Assembly: GCF_048544455.1 (NCBI RefSeq)
Contig: NC_133536.1
Coordinates: 33,172,152 to 33,236,151, forward strand
DNA from: Silene latifolia
Taxonomy: Eukaryota; Streptophyta; Magnoliopsida; Caryophyllales; Caryophyllaceae
Direction of reading: 5' to 3'
DNA length: 64,000 nt
Shown here: positions 35,360 through 48,304 of the stretch, in pieces
How positions within the stretch are numbered: the stretch's first letter is position 1
Layout of the letters: each line of letters starts with the position of its first letter
Notes under the pieces: model-generated
Seen by the model: only the letters and a program-made list of their open reading frames with translations
Databases searched by the model: none
What the model was told of the DNA's origin: nothing
Position numbers and translations under genes: made by a program

Positions 35360-37599
35360 ATCGGTATCAAGAGCCATGGTTCTTTGCATGCAAATCGGTT
35401 AAAAGTTTTTCCGAGTTATAAGAATAACATATAAAACTTGTAAAATTTGTGTTATTATGAGATATCACGAAATTAATTCATGCATGTTAATATTTCGGGT
35501 CCTAAAATGTTTTAGGATATTTTGGTTAATTTACGGATTTTTATTGTTCATATTATACAATAATGGCATTTAAATATGATTTTATGAGTAAAAATGTCAT
35601 TTTCGGTCTAAAATTAGCTATACTTCGAATTTTCCAGTGATTTTTGGATATGTTATCACATATATTATTTTGAGATAACCTGTAAATTTTCATAATTTTT
35701 GGACTTGTTATGCTCGAAAAATGGATTTTTCATTATTAAATTCGGATTTAAGTGAAAAATAGGTTAATATGAGTTAAACTTCGAATCTGGTCATAGAAAT
35801 TTAATATGTTGTCACATGTAATTTTACAAGATGTTTGTAAAATAATTGGCTATAAATAAGTCTTTTTGCATGATTTATGGATTTTTGAAGAACAATAGCA
35901 TAAATAGTGACATTATTAGTGAAAAATTAATAAAACATAATCTATGACTTAGGAAAAAAGTCTAATGTTGCTTTTTATTATCTTTTTCAGATCTAAAATT
36001 GAAAAGTTAATGAATATAATTTTTCCATGTTGTTATGATTATTTTAGTTAAAACCGATAAATCGCAACATTGTTTTTCCGGAAACATTTCGAAATTTTTA
36101 ACCTAAATTTTGAACATTATGAGTGTCATGGTATTTTTCCAGAATGTTCATGAGTTTAAATTTCAAATTTCAAATTTATTTGAAATTTTGTGATATATTT
36201 GAAGTTTATAGCTTATTTTTGTAATTTTTGGTCCATTAATGAACAATTTTAGAAATATGAGTTAATTATGTTCAAATAATTAGTGATGACTAAATTTTGA
36301 GTCCTAAGAGGTTAGGGTAATTAACTTATGCATAAATATGAATTTATGTAATTTTTGTGATTGTAAAGTGTTGAAATCACGCAAATCCGTAAAAACCGAG
36401 TAATATACGATATTGGCAACTTAAAGGCGATTTAGCATAAAATTGAGCATGTTCTTACATATTATAATGCTGCATTTTCTTTATGATTGTCATAATTTTA
36501 ATTTATGTAATTTTTGAATTATGTAATTTTACTTAGTATAGCCTTAGATTTTAATTGGTATTTCCCGAAATGTATGGGAATATCGATTCGGTTGTAATTT
36601 TATTGTGATCTCGTATCACCGTTTTGTAATTTAATAGATTTATTTTATTTTAGTTACAAATGTATAATAGGAAATTATGTAATTTATTATGTAATTTTAT
36701 TCATTCCGGAGTACCCAAAGACGGAATTCTTCAAGAATGGAGATACATAAAGATTGTGTTACCTCGAGATGCGTGCCACAACCGAAGTTCAAGGGACCAA
36801 TGGAGTTGGTTTCCGATTATGTAATAGTTAAATAGTTTTTCTATTTTAGGAAAGGCCATACTAGGATTTATTTATATTTATGCTTGCATTTTATTTATAT
36901 GTTACATGCATCGCTAAATCGCCATAACTAAACATTCATTGTCATTTTATCGAGTTTATCGACCGTGTCAATTAAAATTATCGTAGTTCACCGCTTTAGT
37001 TCACTTAAAACGTGATAGATAATAAATTGACATGACCTCTCGCTAAAATAATTAATTGAGATATAGCCTTACCAAATAGTAGAAACCATGAAAACCTATT
37101 TTGCGAGGGAGTGCACTCGGCCCTACCGGGGTACAAACCTTGTTACGTAGGGGAAGTGGGTGATGAATGTTAATCCACCGAATTCATGTTGATAAGGGAT
37201 GAATCGGCCCTACCGTGCCCAAGTTGATATGGATTTAGATCATGGACACATTTATTCGAAATGTGGATTGAACTCAACAAAAGTTTTTGATAAGGGATGT
37301 ATCGGCCCTACCGTGCCTTTGTCGAATGTGTTTTGGGCTAAAGATAATTGTTAAATGTAATATTATCGACCAAGAGTTCTAAAAGTAGAATCGATTAAAC
37401 GTTAATCCACCGAGTTATATTGATAAAGGATGAATCGGCCCTACCGTGCCTAAGTCGATATGAATTTGGGTCTTGGAATCATTTATTATAGTTGGGTAGA
37501 GGTCACTATATAAATGTTCATATCTTGTTAATTTGCAAGTATGATTTAAAAAGACAAATGTTAATATTTCCTTTTCCTCCATATTTGTAGTTCTTTACA
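35360..37599 (+). other. Leader of Copia element 2 with repeated GATGAATCGG motif
   Basis: No ORF. Starts with the primer site variant CGGTATCAAGAGCC. Three units resembling GATAAGGGATGAATCGGCCC then TACCGTGCC lie at 37192-37221, 37290-37318 and 37422-37450, preceded by a diverged unit near 37105-37134. The same organisation occurs at 48305-50560. Confidence 0.75.
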
Positions 37600-40062
37600 A
37601 TGAATCCAACAAATGCTACCGCACCGATAACTATTGAGTCATATCACAATGTTTTTGACGACGTTTGCTCCAACAATGATTTCGACACCACTAGAGAACT
37701 TCATTTTGGGATAGGTTCGGATGGAAACCTTAACTTCATCACCTCTTCTAAACCACCCACTACTACTAGACCTTGTATGAGTCCGTCTCAGGAAGACTAC
37801 CTCACGCAATCTATAGGGTCTTTGTCTCTGGAAGATAAAGATGCCAAAGCTAGTGGGAGCTCAAGCAATCAAGTTCTTGCTTACAAGGGCAAAAGGTTCA
37901 AGAAGAAGGGAAAGAAAATCAAAAACTTCAAGCAAGTTAATGATGAGTGCCATTATTGCTATGGCATGGGACATTGGCTTAGGAATTATCCCGTATATTT
38001 GCGAAATATAAGGGAAGGAATCATCACTCCGAAAGGTAAAATTCCTAAAGACATTTATGTTATTGATATAAATTATACTTCCACTACGACATGGGTACTA
38101 GATACCGGTTGTGGTTCTCATCTTTGTAATCATTTACAGGGTTTAAGAGATGTGGCGAGGCTTAGCAAAGGAGATGTGGATCTACGCCTTGGAAATGGAG
38201 CTCGAGTAGCGGCCGAATCCAAAGGAACTTATGTTTTAGCTTTTCCTAACGGATTTGAGTTGTATTTACATAATTGTTTTTATGTGCCTACGCTCTCTAA
38301 AAACATTATTTCAATCGCCATGCTAGACATGGACGGTTTTTGTTTTGTCATTAAGAACAATCGTTGTACTATTTCTAGGAATGATTTAGTTATTGGCCAA
38401 GCCTCTTCCATTAATGGCATTTACATTTTAGAGACCTCAAATCCGACTAATGATATTTATAACATTCAATCAAAGAAACTCAAAACAAGTGACCCAAGTG
38501 AAGCGTTCATTTGGCATTGTCGATTAGGTCACATAAACGAGAATCGCATCAAAAGATTAATTTCGACTAATGTGATTACACCATTTGATTATCAATCATA
38601 TGGTACATGCGAATATTGCCTACTTGGCAAGATGACTCGTAATCCTTTTAGTGGTAAAGGGACACGAGCTAGTGAACTATTGGGACTCATACACACCGAT
38701 GTATGTGGACCAATGAGTATCACCGCTCGTGGTAATTATGACTACTTTATAACCTTCACCGACGACTTGAGTAGACATGGGTATGTCTATTTAATGAAGC
38801 ATAAGAGTGAAGCGTTTGGGAAATTCAAAGAATTTCAAAACGAAGTAGAGAACCAATTGAATAAAAGGATTAAGGCACTATGATCCGATCGTTGTGGTGA
38901 ATACCTTAGCCTTGAATTTGATTCACACTTGAAAGGTTGTGGTATTATATCACAACTTACTCCACCCGGAACACCACAACTCAATGGTGTTGCCGAAAGG
39001 AGGAATCGAACCCTACTTGATATGGTTCGATCCATGATGATTCAAACCGAGTTACCGAACTCGTTTTGGGGATTTGCGATACAAACCGCAATTCGATCTT
39101 TGAACAATAGTCCCACAAAGTCCACCGAGAAGACTCCATGTGAGATGTGGACGGGAAAGATGCCCAACATATCCTATATGAAGATTTGGGGATGTGATGC
39201 TTACGTCAAAACTAAGAACGACAACAAGCTTGCCCCAAGATCCGAAAAATGCATCTTTGTAGGTTACCCCTCGACCTCTCGAGGATACTACTTCTACAAA
39301 CCTTAAGATAACAAAGTGTTTGTGTCTTGCGAGGCTGTCTTTTTAGAAAGAGAATTTATTTCTAAGAGACAGAGTGGGAGAAATTTTGAACTTGATGAAG
39401 TTCAAGAGCCACAAACCGAGGTAGAGACGCAAGAAAAAGTTCTTTCGTCGTCTAACGCGGTTGTACCTCCTCCACTAAGAAGGACGGGTCGAGTAATTCG
39501 CCATCCCGATCGATATGTGGGACTTATCGAGGAAGATGGAACACTCGATGTGTTGCTTATGGAAAGTGACGAGCCCGCCACCTACAAGGCCGCAATCTCT
39601 AGTCCTAATTCCTCCTTATAGCTTGAAGCCATGAAGTTCGAAATGGATTCTATGCTTGAAAACCAAGTTTGGGACTTGGTAGATTTGCCTAAAGGGGCAA
39701 GACCCCTCCAATGCAAATGGATATTCAAAGTCAAGAATAGCATAGAAGAACATGACGATGTCTACAAAGCTAGGCTAGTGGCAAAGGGATTTACCCAAGT
39801 CCAAGGTCTCCATTATGATGAGACCTTCGCCCCCGTAGCCATGCTAAGATCCATACGGATTTTGTTAGCGATCGCCGCATTTCATGATTATGAAATATGG
39901 CAAATGGATGTCAAAACCGCTTTTCTAAATGGGCATTTAGAAGAGGAGGTGTACATGATACCACCCGAAGGTTTTGTTGATTCTGAAAATCCTAACAAAG
40001 TGTGCAAGCTTAAGAGATCCATTTATGGTCTTAAGCAAGCATCTAGAAGTTGGAATCATTGA
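37600..40062 (+). pseudogene. Copia gag-pol, shortened, with three in-frame stops
   Basis: One phase throughout. Gag is short (about 116 residues before the knuckle). The knuckle CHYCYGMGHWLRNY has Tyr130 in place of the last Cys. Protease VLDTGCGSHLC is near residue 168, then WHCRLGHINENRI. Integrase has HTDVCGPM, TFTDDLSRHGY and GVAERRNRTLLD. A TGA at 38881 replaces the Arg codon kept as CGA-type in element 1 (a CpG transition fits); a TAA at 39304 and a TAG at 39619 (probably from Trp) follow. RT begins at 39631 (QVWDLVDLP, CKWIFKVK, DETFAPVA) and has DVKTAFLNG but stops after YGLKQASRSW; the YVDD half and RNase H are deleted. Confidence 0.92.
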
Positions 40063-40419
40063 TTAACTTTGATTTGTGTTACTACGACCTTCGTAAATGG
40101 GGTCAAATGGGCATATTTTGGGTTATGATGGCTGTGGCTAGTCGAAGGGAATGAGTGCGATAGGAATTGTCCACCCCTAGTCAGGGTTACAACAATATCT
40201 CAAGGCCACTCGAGGAGTAATGAACTGGAAATGCGTGGCCACGCTCGGAAAGTATCTATGATAGATAAGTCCGGTCAATCAGTTATTCTCCAGATCGAGG
40301 AAACCACTCTCAATATGATCACTTACAAGTACGACCTGAAAGACACCTTGCATTGAGTGGGAGATAGTAATAGGACAAGAGAATTGGTGACGCACACTTG
40401 TCGAGGACAAGTGGGAGAT
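40063..40419 (+). repeat. Conserved non-coding 3' segment of the Copia family
   Basis: Closely matches 19705-20064 and 54690-55048. Begins with gattaactttgatttg right at the pol deletion point and ends in the polypurine tract. No ORF is shared. Confidence 0.8.
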
Positions 40420-41684
40420 TGTTGGAATATGTGTCCTCCGACAATAATGCGATCACGACTGTTGAGCATGATGATCACATGTTTAAATCTCATTATAAAG
40501 AATACAATTGGGAAGTAATATTGTTACTGTCAACTGGTCAACATATATCGGTAATGATTGGCTGACTAGAGTTTGACATTACTGTCGTGCGACGGTGGTG
40601 ATCAGTTGACCTCCTAGGTCATACCTATAGGGCAACACTCTTAATTGATTATTTAATTAATCGTATAACGTTACGAGTTAATTAAATTACTTGAAAATTG
40701 ACGGACGATTTTGGAAGTAAAATTTACGTATCATATTGAAATGTGATTAAATGAGATACGGTCTGAGTAATTGAATTGTATCATTATTCGGATGAAATTA
40801 TTGTTTAAAGAAACAATCGAAAATTGAATGAATTATTATAAATACAATCTGTTGTGATTTATAAATGGAAAAATATTTTGGTACAAGTAATTGTGAAATT
40901 ACTAAGTCAATTTTGTATGTGACGTATTTTAATAATACGTTGATTTTTAATATGTTAAAAATACACAACAAATTTATGCTACATGTGACATGTGACATTT
41001 TGACAATTGACAAAAATAATATGGATTCCATATTATCCATATGGACCGAAATAATAAGAGGAGGATTAAGCTAATTAATTGTTTAAATTAGTGGTAAACA
41101 TAATGATTGTTTGCTTTAGTAGCCATGCAAGCCTATTATGCATTGTGAAGACAAATGAATGCATGCATTGGCTCCTCTCCCGCTCCCCTTTGTCCGGTTT
41201 TTAGAGGAGGAAAAACCACTTGGTTTTTCCTCTCCTTTTTACCATATACTCATATGATTATTGATAATTCATTCATACTTCACTTATCTAAAATAAGAGT
41301 TTTAGAGAGATAAAAAGCTCTCATTTCTTCCTCCTCACAAAACCGAAATATTCAAGTGTTATATAATATTTCGGATCAATTTTCTACAAAGATTAATATT
41401 GTACTAGTTCATATAATATTAATTTTATTAAGAGTAAGCTTTGGGTATAAATCCTAAGGAGAGATCCTACACTTGGACCTTGGTTCTTCCATTAAGGAAA
41501 GCTCAAGAACAAAAGAAAAGGAGATTTCTTTTGTGCCCATAAAACCGAAACATCCAATGTAAGAACATGATTTCTCCTCTATTTTGCTCACTTGTTTGCA
41601 TGCATAAAATCCATATTTAATTTTATGACAAATTAAATTAAGACATATATGAATATGTAAGTATATAGATCTACTTTTCCTTCA
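40420..41684 (+). repeat. 3' LTR of Copia element 2
   Basis: 1265 bp, same borders as the 5' copy, followed by cttta. Confidence 0.93.
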
Positions 41685-42915
41685 CTTTATCCTTTATTTT
41701 TACACCATTCTCTTCCTCTTTCCTTCCTCCTTCTTTCAAGGTAATAAAGTCTCATTTTTGTGATGGTCTTGGTTTTCGCCGTCTTGTTAAAGTTTCGGTT
41801 TTTTCCTCAATCCTTTCGTTTTCTTACTCCTTGATGAAGGTTTCGAAGACCCGGTGGAAGACTCAAGCTTTGAGGACCCGGAAGGAAACGCATTCATAGT
41901 AGACCATTCCCTCGAAGATTGAAGAAGTTATAAGGTAACGGTGATAGGTTACTCGACAAAAATGTCGAAATTCCGTCTTAGCTGTCGTTTTATATGCCCT
42001 TGTTTGATAAAGTTTGGTCCTTTATACTTTTCTCACTTGTATGCTTAAATTTATCGTGTTAAATTCCGTCTTAAACCTTGTCTCGTTGGTGTCGGAATAT
42101 AGCTCAATTGAGTCTTTGTGCCATTTGGTACGTTGGAGGTAATTAAAATGATGCATAAGTTTAAAAGGACTTCGGTAGTCAGTAGCTATTTGGGGTTGGA
42201 AAATTATACAATTAATCATGATTTTTTTTTATTGGTCAAAGACGTAAATCGATTGCCCGTTTTTAAAAGAAACAATCAATGCAGATTATATAAATTTACA
42301 CTTAGTGTAGCAAATGACCATAGTTTCGGGTTGTATTAAATAAATGCAAGTAGCTCATTTGGACTTTGTTAAAACGTGAATAAAAGGGGGTTGTGAGACG
42401 GTTTTGTGCTCGTTTTTGGTCTATGTTTGGTTGATGGTTCGAGTCAACTTTCTTATTTCCGTCTCAAGTGCATATTCATGTATGAATTGGGTCATTTGTA
42501 TGGGGAAAGATTTCATATTTTGTATGCTTAAAAACGCGTCATAAGATGGGTTCAAACTGTGGTTTTGGTCGAATAGGGGTTGTGTCGAGTCATGTTTGGG
42601 GCTGTTTTCAGATAGGTTTCTAACTTGGGTTTGAGCCAATTTTTTTACGTCCGTCACAAGTTTATATGCAAGTATGATATGGGTCATTTGTATGGTTACT
42701 TTCCATCTTGTATCATGCTTAAAAATCAGTCCTAAGATGATCTCACGATGAATTGCTAAACGACTTTTACGCTGTCTATTTATGCTGTCTGCCCTATTTT
42801 TCCAGCCACTTTCCCTCCCCCTTTGGCCGATACAACCACTACCCTTGGCCGTGCCTAGGCTGCACTAGCCGTGGTGGCTTAGTGCGGTGGTTTAATGGTT
42901 GTTGTGGGTGGTTGT
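41685..42915. other. Non-coding flank between Copia element 2 and trimer B
   Basis: No gene recognised. A CT-rich stretch to 41740 followed by aaggtaataaag, and a later short frame (gaggacccgg-type, ending TGA near 41920), look like fragments of a leader with an intron, but no family is identifiable. The rest is AT-rich and unexplained. Confidence 0.4.
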
Positions 42916-45900
42916 TGGAGTAAAACGGCGAGGTGGTCCATAATCAGTCCAAAACAGTTTCAAAAACGCAGCAAGAACAACAACAATTTGCAACATAATT
43001 CGAAACCATCACAAATGACCCCAAAATAACATAAAAAGAGACCTAAAATCGAGCTAAGGATAGGACGGTCCCGGAAACCGTTTGGCTTATCATCACCCTC
43101 ACATTAGCATGGGCAAATTAGAAAGGGATGAAGAGCCACGACCTAACATCGAACCCTACTAAAAACGATGCAACCATTACAAAAATAAACTCGAAAATAG
43201 GCTGTTTTGTGTAGTATTGTCTCGGTTTTAAAGGGACTATTTTTTGGGGTTTTATTTGTGTGAAAGATAGAAAGATATGACTTAAACAAGATCACAAAGC
43301 ATGTTTAAGCCTAGGAAAATACTCTTCCAAAGCACTAAGCAAATGGAAAGAGTTCATCTCCAAGCACTAAACAAAGGAGGTTGTTCAAGCACTAAGCAAA
43401 GAATTAAACAAAGGGGTTTTCAAAAACCTCATATTCTCATTCTCATAAACTTCAAAATCTGAAATTATTACAAGGGATAGGTGCTCTTTAAATAGAGGCT
43501 CAGATTACATCCAAACCATCCATCTAAAAGCAAATCTAAAGGCTACAAATTAATAAGCAAATGGACAAAAGTACAAGTTGAATTTTTACACCTAAAACTA
43601 GTCATATGGGTCAACAAAAGGACCATCCTTGGCAGCTCTTGGCAGCATTTACACGGCTGGAATAGAGCCTTGGAAGTCCTCTTTGTTGTTTTGCAAAATT
43701 GTTCATTTCTCTTTAAATTGCCTTGGCACCTTTAGGATACACAAAAGGGGACCATTTGTTGTCATTTTCTCCATGAAATCTTGCAATTGTGCTCTTCATT
43801 TCTCTTGCAAAAACCGGCTGTTTTTAGCACAATTTAGACGGTTGCCACATTTGCTTCAAACTCCCTTTGTTGAGAAAAGCTTGTCCTCAAACTTTCGCGG
43901 TTAAAAACATGGTATAACAAAAGACGATTTCAAAAACAAATACAATTTCAGAAAAATGTAGTATAGATGTTAAAGAGGGAGACAACATGAGCCCATTCTA
44001 GTCAAGCACTTAGCAAAGACATAGAATCCCCTTGTTAGCCAACTCGATTCAAGCATCACACAAGTGCTTGAACCAAAGCCAACACTCACAAATCAAGCCG
44101 CGCCCAGATTTGAGAGGTCACACCCTAGAACACCAAGGACCACCATTTCCCAAGATCGTCTTGGTTTAAGAAAACGCAAGAGCCGAAGCTCTGATACCAC
44201 TTTGGAGTAAAACGGCGAGGTGGTCCATAATCTGCCCAAAACAGTTTCAAAAACGCAGCAAGAACAACAACAATTTGCAAAATAATTCGAGACCATCACA
44301 AATGACCCCAAAACAACATAAAAAGAGACCTAAAACCGAGCTAAGGATAGGAAGGTCCCGGAAACCGTTTGGCTTATCATCACCCTCGCATTAGCATGGG
44401 AAAATGAGAAAGGAATGAAGAGCCACGACCCAACATCGAACCCTACTAAAAACGATGCAACCATACTACAAAAATAAACTCGAAAATGGGTTGTTTTGTG
44501 TAGTATTGTCTCGGTTTTAAAGGGACTGTTTTTTGGGGTTTTATTTGTGTGAAAAATAGAAAGATATGACTTAAACAAGATCACAAAGCATGTTTAAGCC
44601 TAGGAAAATACTCTTCCAAAGCACTAAGCAAATGGAAAGAGTTCATCTCCAAGCACTAAGCAAAGGAGGTTGTTCAAGCACTAAGCAAAGAATTAAACAA
44701 AGGGGTTTTCAAAAACCTCATATTCTCATTCTCATAAACTTCAAAATCTGAAATTATTACAAGGGATAGGTGCTCTTTAAATAGAGGCTCAAATTACATC
44801 CAAACCATCCATCTAAAAGCAAATCTAAAGGCTACAAATTAAAGAGCAAATGGACAAAAGTACAAGTTGAATTTTTACACCTAAAACTAGTCATATGGGT
44901 CAACAAAAGGACCATCCTTGGCAGCTCTTGGCAGCATTTACATGGCTGGAATAGAGCCTTGGAAGTCCTCTTTGTTGTTTTGCAAACTTGTTCATTTCTC
45001 TTTAAATTGCCTTGGCAACTTTAGGATACACAAAAGGGGACCATTTGTTGTCATTTTCTCCATGAAATCTTGCGATTGTGCTCTTCATTTCTCTTGCAAA
45101 AACCGGTTGTTTTTAGCACAACTTAGACGGTTGCCACATTTGCTTCAAACTCCCTTTGTTGAGAAAAGTTTGTCCTCAAACATTCGCGGTTAAAAACATG
45201 GTATAACAAAAGACGATTTCAAAAACAAATACAATTTCAGAAAAATGTAGTATAGATGTTAAAGAGGGAAACAACTTTAGCCCATTCTAGTCAAGCACTT
45301 AGCAAAGACATAGAATCCCCTTGTTAGCCAACTCGATTCAAGCATCACATAAGTGCTTGAACCAAAGCCAACACTCACAAATCAAGCCGCGCCCAGATTT
45401 GAGAGGTCACACCCTAGAACACCAAGGACCACCATTTCCCAAGATCGTCTTGGTTTAAGAAAACGCAAGAGCCGAAGCTCTGATACCACTTTGGAGTAAA
45501 ACGGCGAGGTGGTCCATAATCAGCCCAAAACAGTTTCAAAAACGCAGCAAGAACAACAACAATTTGCAACATAATTCGAGACCATCACAAATGACCCCAA
45601 AACAACATAAAAAGAGACCTAAAACCGAGCTAAGGATAGGACGGTCCCGGAAACCGTTTGGCTTATCATCACCCTCGTATTAGCATGGGCAAATGAGAAA
45701 GGGATGAAGAGCCACAACCCAACATCGAACCCTACTAAAAACGATGCAACCATACTACAAAAATAAACTCGAAAATGGGCTGTTTTGTGTAGTATTGTCT
45801 CGGTTTTAAAGGGACTGTTTTTTGGGGTTTTATTTGTGTGAAAGATAGAAAGATATGACTTAAACAAGATCACAAAGCATGTTTAAGCCTAGGAAAATAC

Positions 45901-46436
45901 TCTTCCAAAGCACTAAGCAAATGGAAAGAGTTCATCTCCAAGCACTAAGCAAAGGAGGTTGTTCAAGCACTAAGCAAAGAACTAAACAAAGGGGTTTTCA
46001 AAAACCTCATATTCTCATTCTCATAAACTTCAAAATCTGAAATTATTACAAGGGATAGGTGCTCTTTAAATAGAGGCTCAAATTACATCCAAACCATCCA
46101 TCTAAAAGCAAATCTAAAGGCTACAAATTAAAGAGCAAATGGACAAAAGTACAAGTTGAATTTTTACACCTAAAACTAGTCATATGGGTCAACAAAAGGA
46201 CCATCCTTGGCAGCTCTTCGCAGCATTTACACGGCTGGAATAGGGCCTTGGAAGTCCTCTTTGTTGTTTTGCAAAATTGTTCATTTCTCTTTAAATTGCC
46301 TTGGCACCTTTAGGATACACAAAAGGGGGCCATTTGTTGTCATTTTCTCCATGAAATCTTGCACTTGTGCTCTTCATTTCTCTTGCAAAAACCGGCTGTT
46401 TTTAGCACAATTTAAACGGTTGCCACATTTGCTTCA
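42916..46436 (-). mobile_element. Non-autonomous LTR element in a tandem three-LTR array (trimer B)
   Basis: Same family as trimer A, opposite orientation. LTRs are 42916-43858 (943 bp), 44203-45147 (945 bp) and 45492-46436 (945 bp), with internal regions 43859-44202 and 45148-45491 (344 bp each). A primer site TGGTATCAGAGC reads on the minus strand at 44188-44199 and again at about 45477-45488; the polypurine run lies at the other end of each internal region. Flanks gttgt (42911-42915) and attgt (46437-46441) form a duplication with one mismatch. LTRs are about 160 bp shorter than those of trimer A, so this is a separate subfamily member that formed its own array. No coding capacity. Confidence 0.9.
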
Positions 46437-46441
46437 ATTGT

Positions 46442-47020
46442 TGGGGGGGTGAAAGGGCCACCCAAATGGCTCCCTTGAGTCGTGGTTATGGGTTGTTTTG
46501 GCGTAAGTTGGTTTATTTGAATTATTTAAATTTCCGTCTCGTGTTTTATATAACGTAATTCGTTAAATATCGTTCTTTTACATATTCATTTATTTGGGCT
46601 CATTTGGTTTTGTTTGTTGGGTTTGCTATGTTTGATTTGTTGGGCTCACTATATTCTATCGGTTGGGATTGTATACATTTGTTGGTTGGGTTTTACATGA
46701 CTAATATGTTGGGTTTAACATGTATGAATACATTTGAAGTGGAATATTTATTAATATAATACATGTATGAAATATTTATTATAAATAGTTACTTGTGAGG
46801 GGTCGTATTCTAGATAATGTCTTGTATTGTTCGGTTGTGAGAGTCTTGGTCCTATCGGATACCAGAGGTGAGCTATAAGCCCTCTAGTTGCGATATGATC
46901 GTCGGGATTGATGTTCTCATCCGTACTTATGGTGAGATGCAAGCCATGAGTATGAATGTGACATTAGTAATCCCGTCCCAGATGCTTTATGCGTTGTGCC
47001 TCGGACATGTTTTAAAGATA
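46442..47020. other. Non-coding flank between trimer B and Copia element 3
   Basis: No gene seen. A G run at 46442-46449 and repeated ttgttgggtttg-like phrases. Its right end contains the first unit of the 52-bp tandem array that continues at 56323. Confidence 0.5.
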
Positions 47021-47025
47021 ACTTC

Positions 47026-48304
47026 TGTTGGAATATGTGTCCTCCGACAATAATGCAATCACAACTGTTGATCATGATGATCACATGTTTAAATCTCATT
47101 TTAAGAATACATGTGGGATGTAATATTTTACAGTCAACTGGTCCACACATATCGGTAATGATTGGCTGACTAGAGTTTGACATTACTGTCGTGCGACGAT
47201 GGTGATCAGTTGATCCCCTTAGGTCATACCTAAAGGGTGACACTCTTAATTGATTATTTAATTGATCGTATGTCGATACGGGTTAATTAAATTGCTTAAA
47301 ATTGACGGACGATTTTGTGAGTATTGTTGACGTGTCTTATTGTAATTCTATTAAATAAGATAAGGTCTAAGTAATCAAATTGTTTTATTACTTAGATAAA
47401 ATTATTGTTTACGAAACAATTGAAACTGAATGAATAATTTATTATAAATACAAGACGTTGTGATTTATAATTGATAAACCGTTTTGGTACAAGTAATTAT
47501 GAATTACTAAGTCGATTTTGTACATGACGTATTTTTATTAATACGTTGATTTTTAATACGTTAAAAATACATTACAATTTCACATGACTTGTAACATGTG
47601 ACAATTGACAAATGACAAATATAAAATGGACCTCCTATTTTATAAGTGCCGAAAAAAATGAAGGGGGTATTATGTTTAAATTGTGTTAATTGTTTGAGTG
47701 GAAAACAAAATGATTGCACACCTATTTGTAGCCTTGTAAGTCTAGTTTTTTTTTAGAAGAAAAACAAGCCCATGCATTGGGCACCCTTACCCCCTCCCAA
47801 CGGGTTTTTAGAGGAGCATCATTAGGAGTTTTTCCTCTTGATTATTCATTATCTTTCATAACATAATTTCTAGTGTTAGAAATTATTTTCTTCTCTCTAC
47901 ACATAAAAAACTTATAGAAATTTTAGAGAGAAAATTACTCCTTCTTCCTTCCTCTCTTGACCGAAAACAAGAGACCAAAATCAATATTTTGGGTCAATTT
48001 TTAGTAAGATTAATATTGTTCTAGATCTAATAATATTAGTCTTTTAAGAGGTCACCTTGGGTATTCACTTTTGGGAGGGATTCTATTTAGGATCCTTTTG
48101 TTCATCCATTGTTAGGAGAGCTCAAGAACAAGTGAGAAGGTGAACTCATTTGTGCCCTAATATCTGAAATATCATAGTAAGGATTGATGATTTCTTCTCT
48201 ACTTTTATTTATGTTTGCATACATAAGATTTGTAATTATTTTATGACCAAATAATTTCTCACATATATGAATATGTTAAATAATGAGATTAATAATTCCT
48301 AACA
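47026..48304 (+). repeat. 5' LTR of Copia element 3
   Basis: Begins TGTTGGAATATG and ends ATTCCTAACA. The 3' end differs from that of elements 16189 and 34094 (TTCCTTCA). Confidence 0.92.

Larger units (their letters stand above)
34094..41684 (+). mobile_element. Ty1/Copia LTR retrotransposon 2, internally deleted
   Basis: 7591 bp, LTRs 34094-35359 (1266 bp) and 40420-41684 (1265 bp), duplication cttta (34089-34093, 41685-41689). About a dozen LTR differences by eye suggest recent insertion. It has a 2.2-kb leader, a shortened gag-pol (37600-40062), then a conserved 3' segment and polypurine tract AAGTGGGAGAT (40409-40419). RT ends midway and RNase H is missing, so it must have moved with help in trans or lost pol after insertion. 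Confidence 0.95.

Noticed and set aside
41826..41920. Short acidic frame as an exon of a host gene
   Set aside because: Too short, no family pattern, and neighbouring sequence gives no further exons.
43629..46452. Repeated frames starting MAALGSIY in trimer B
   Set aside because: Located inside LTR repeats and on the strand opposite the element; explained by LTR duplication.
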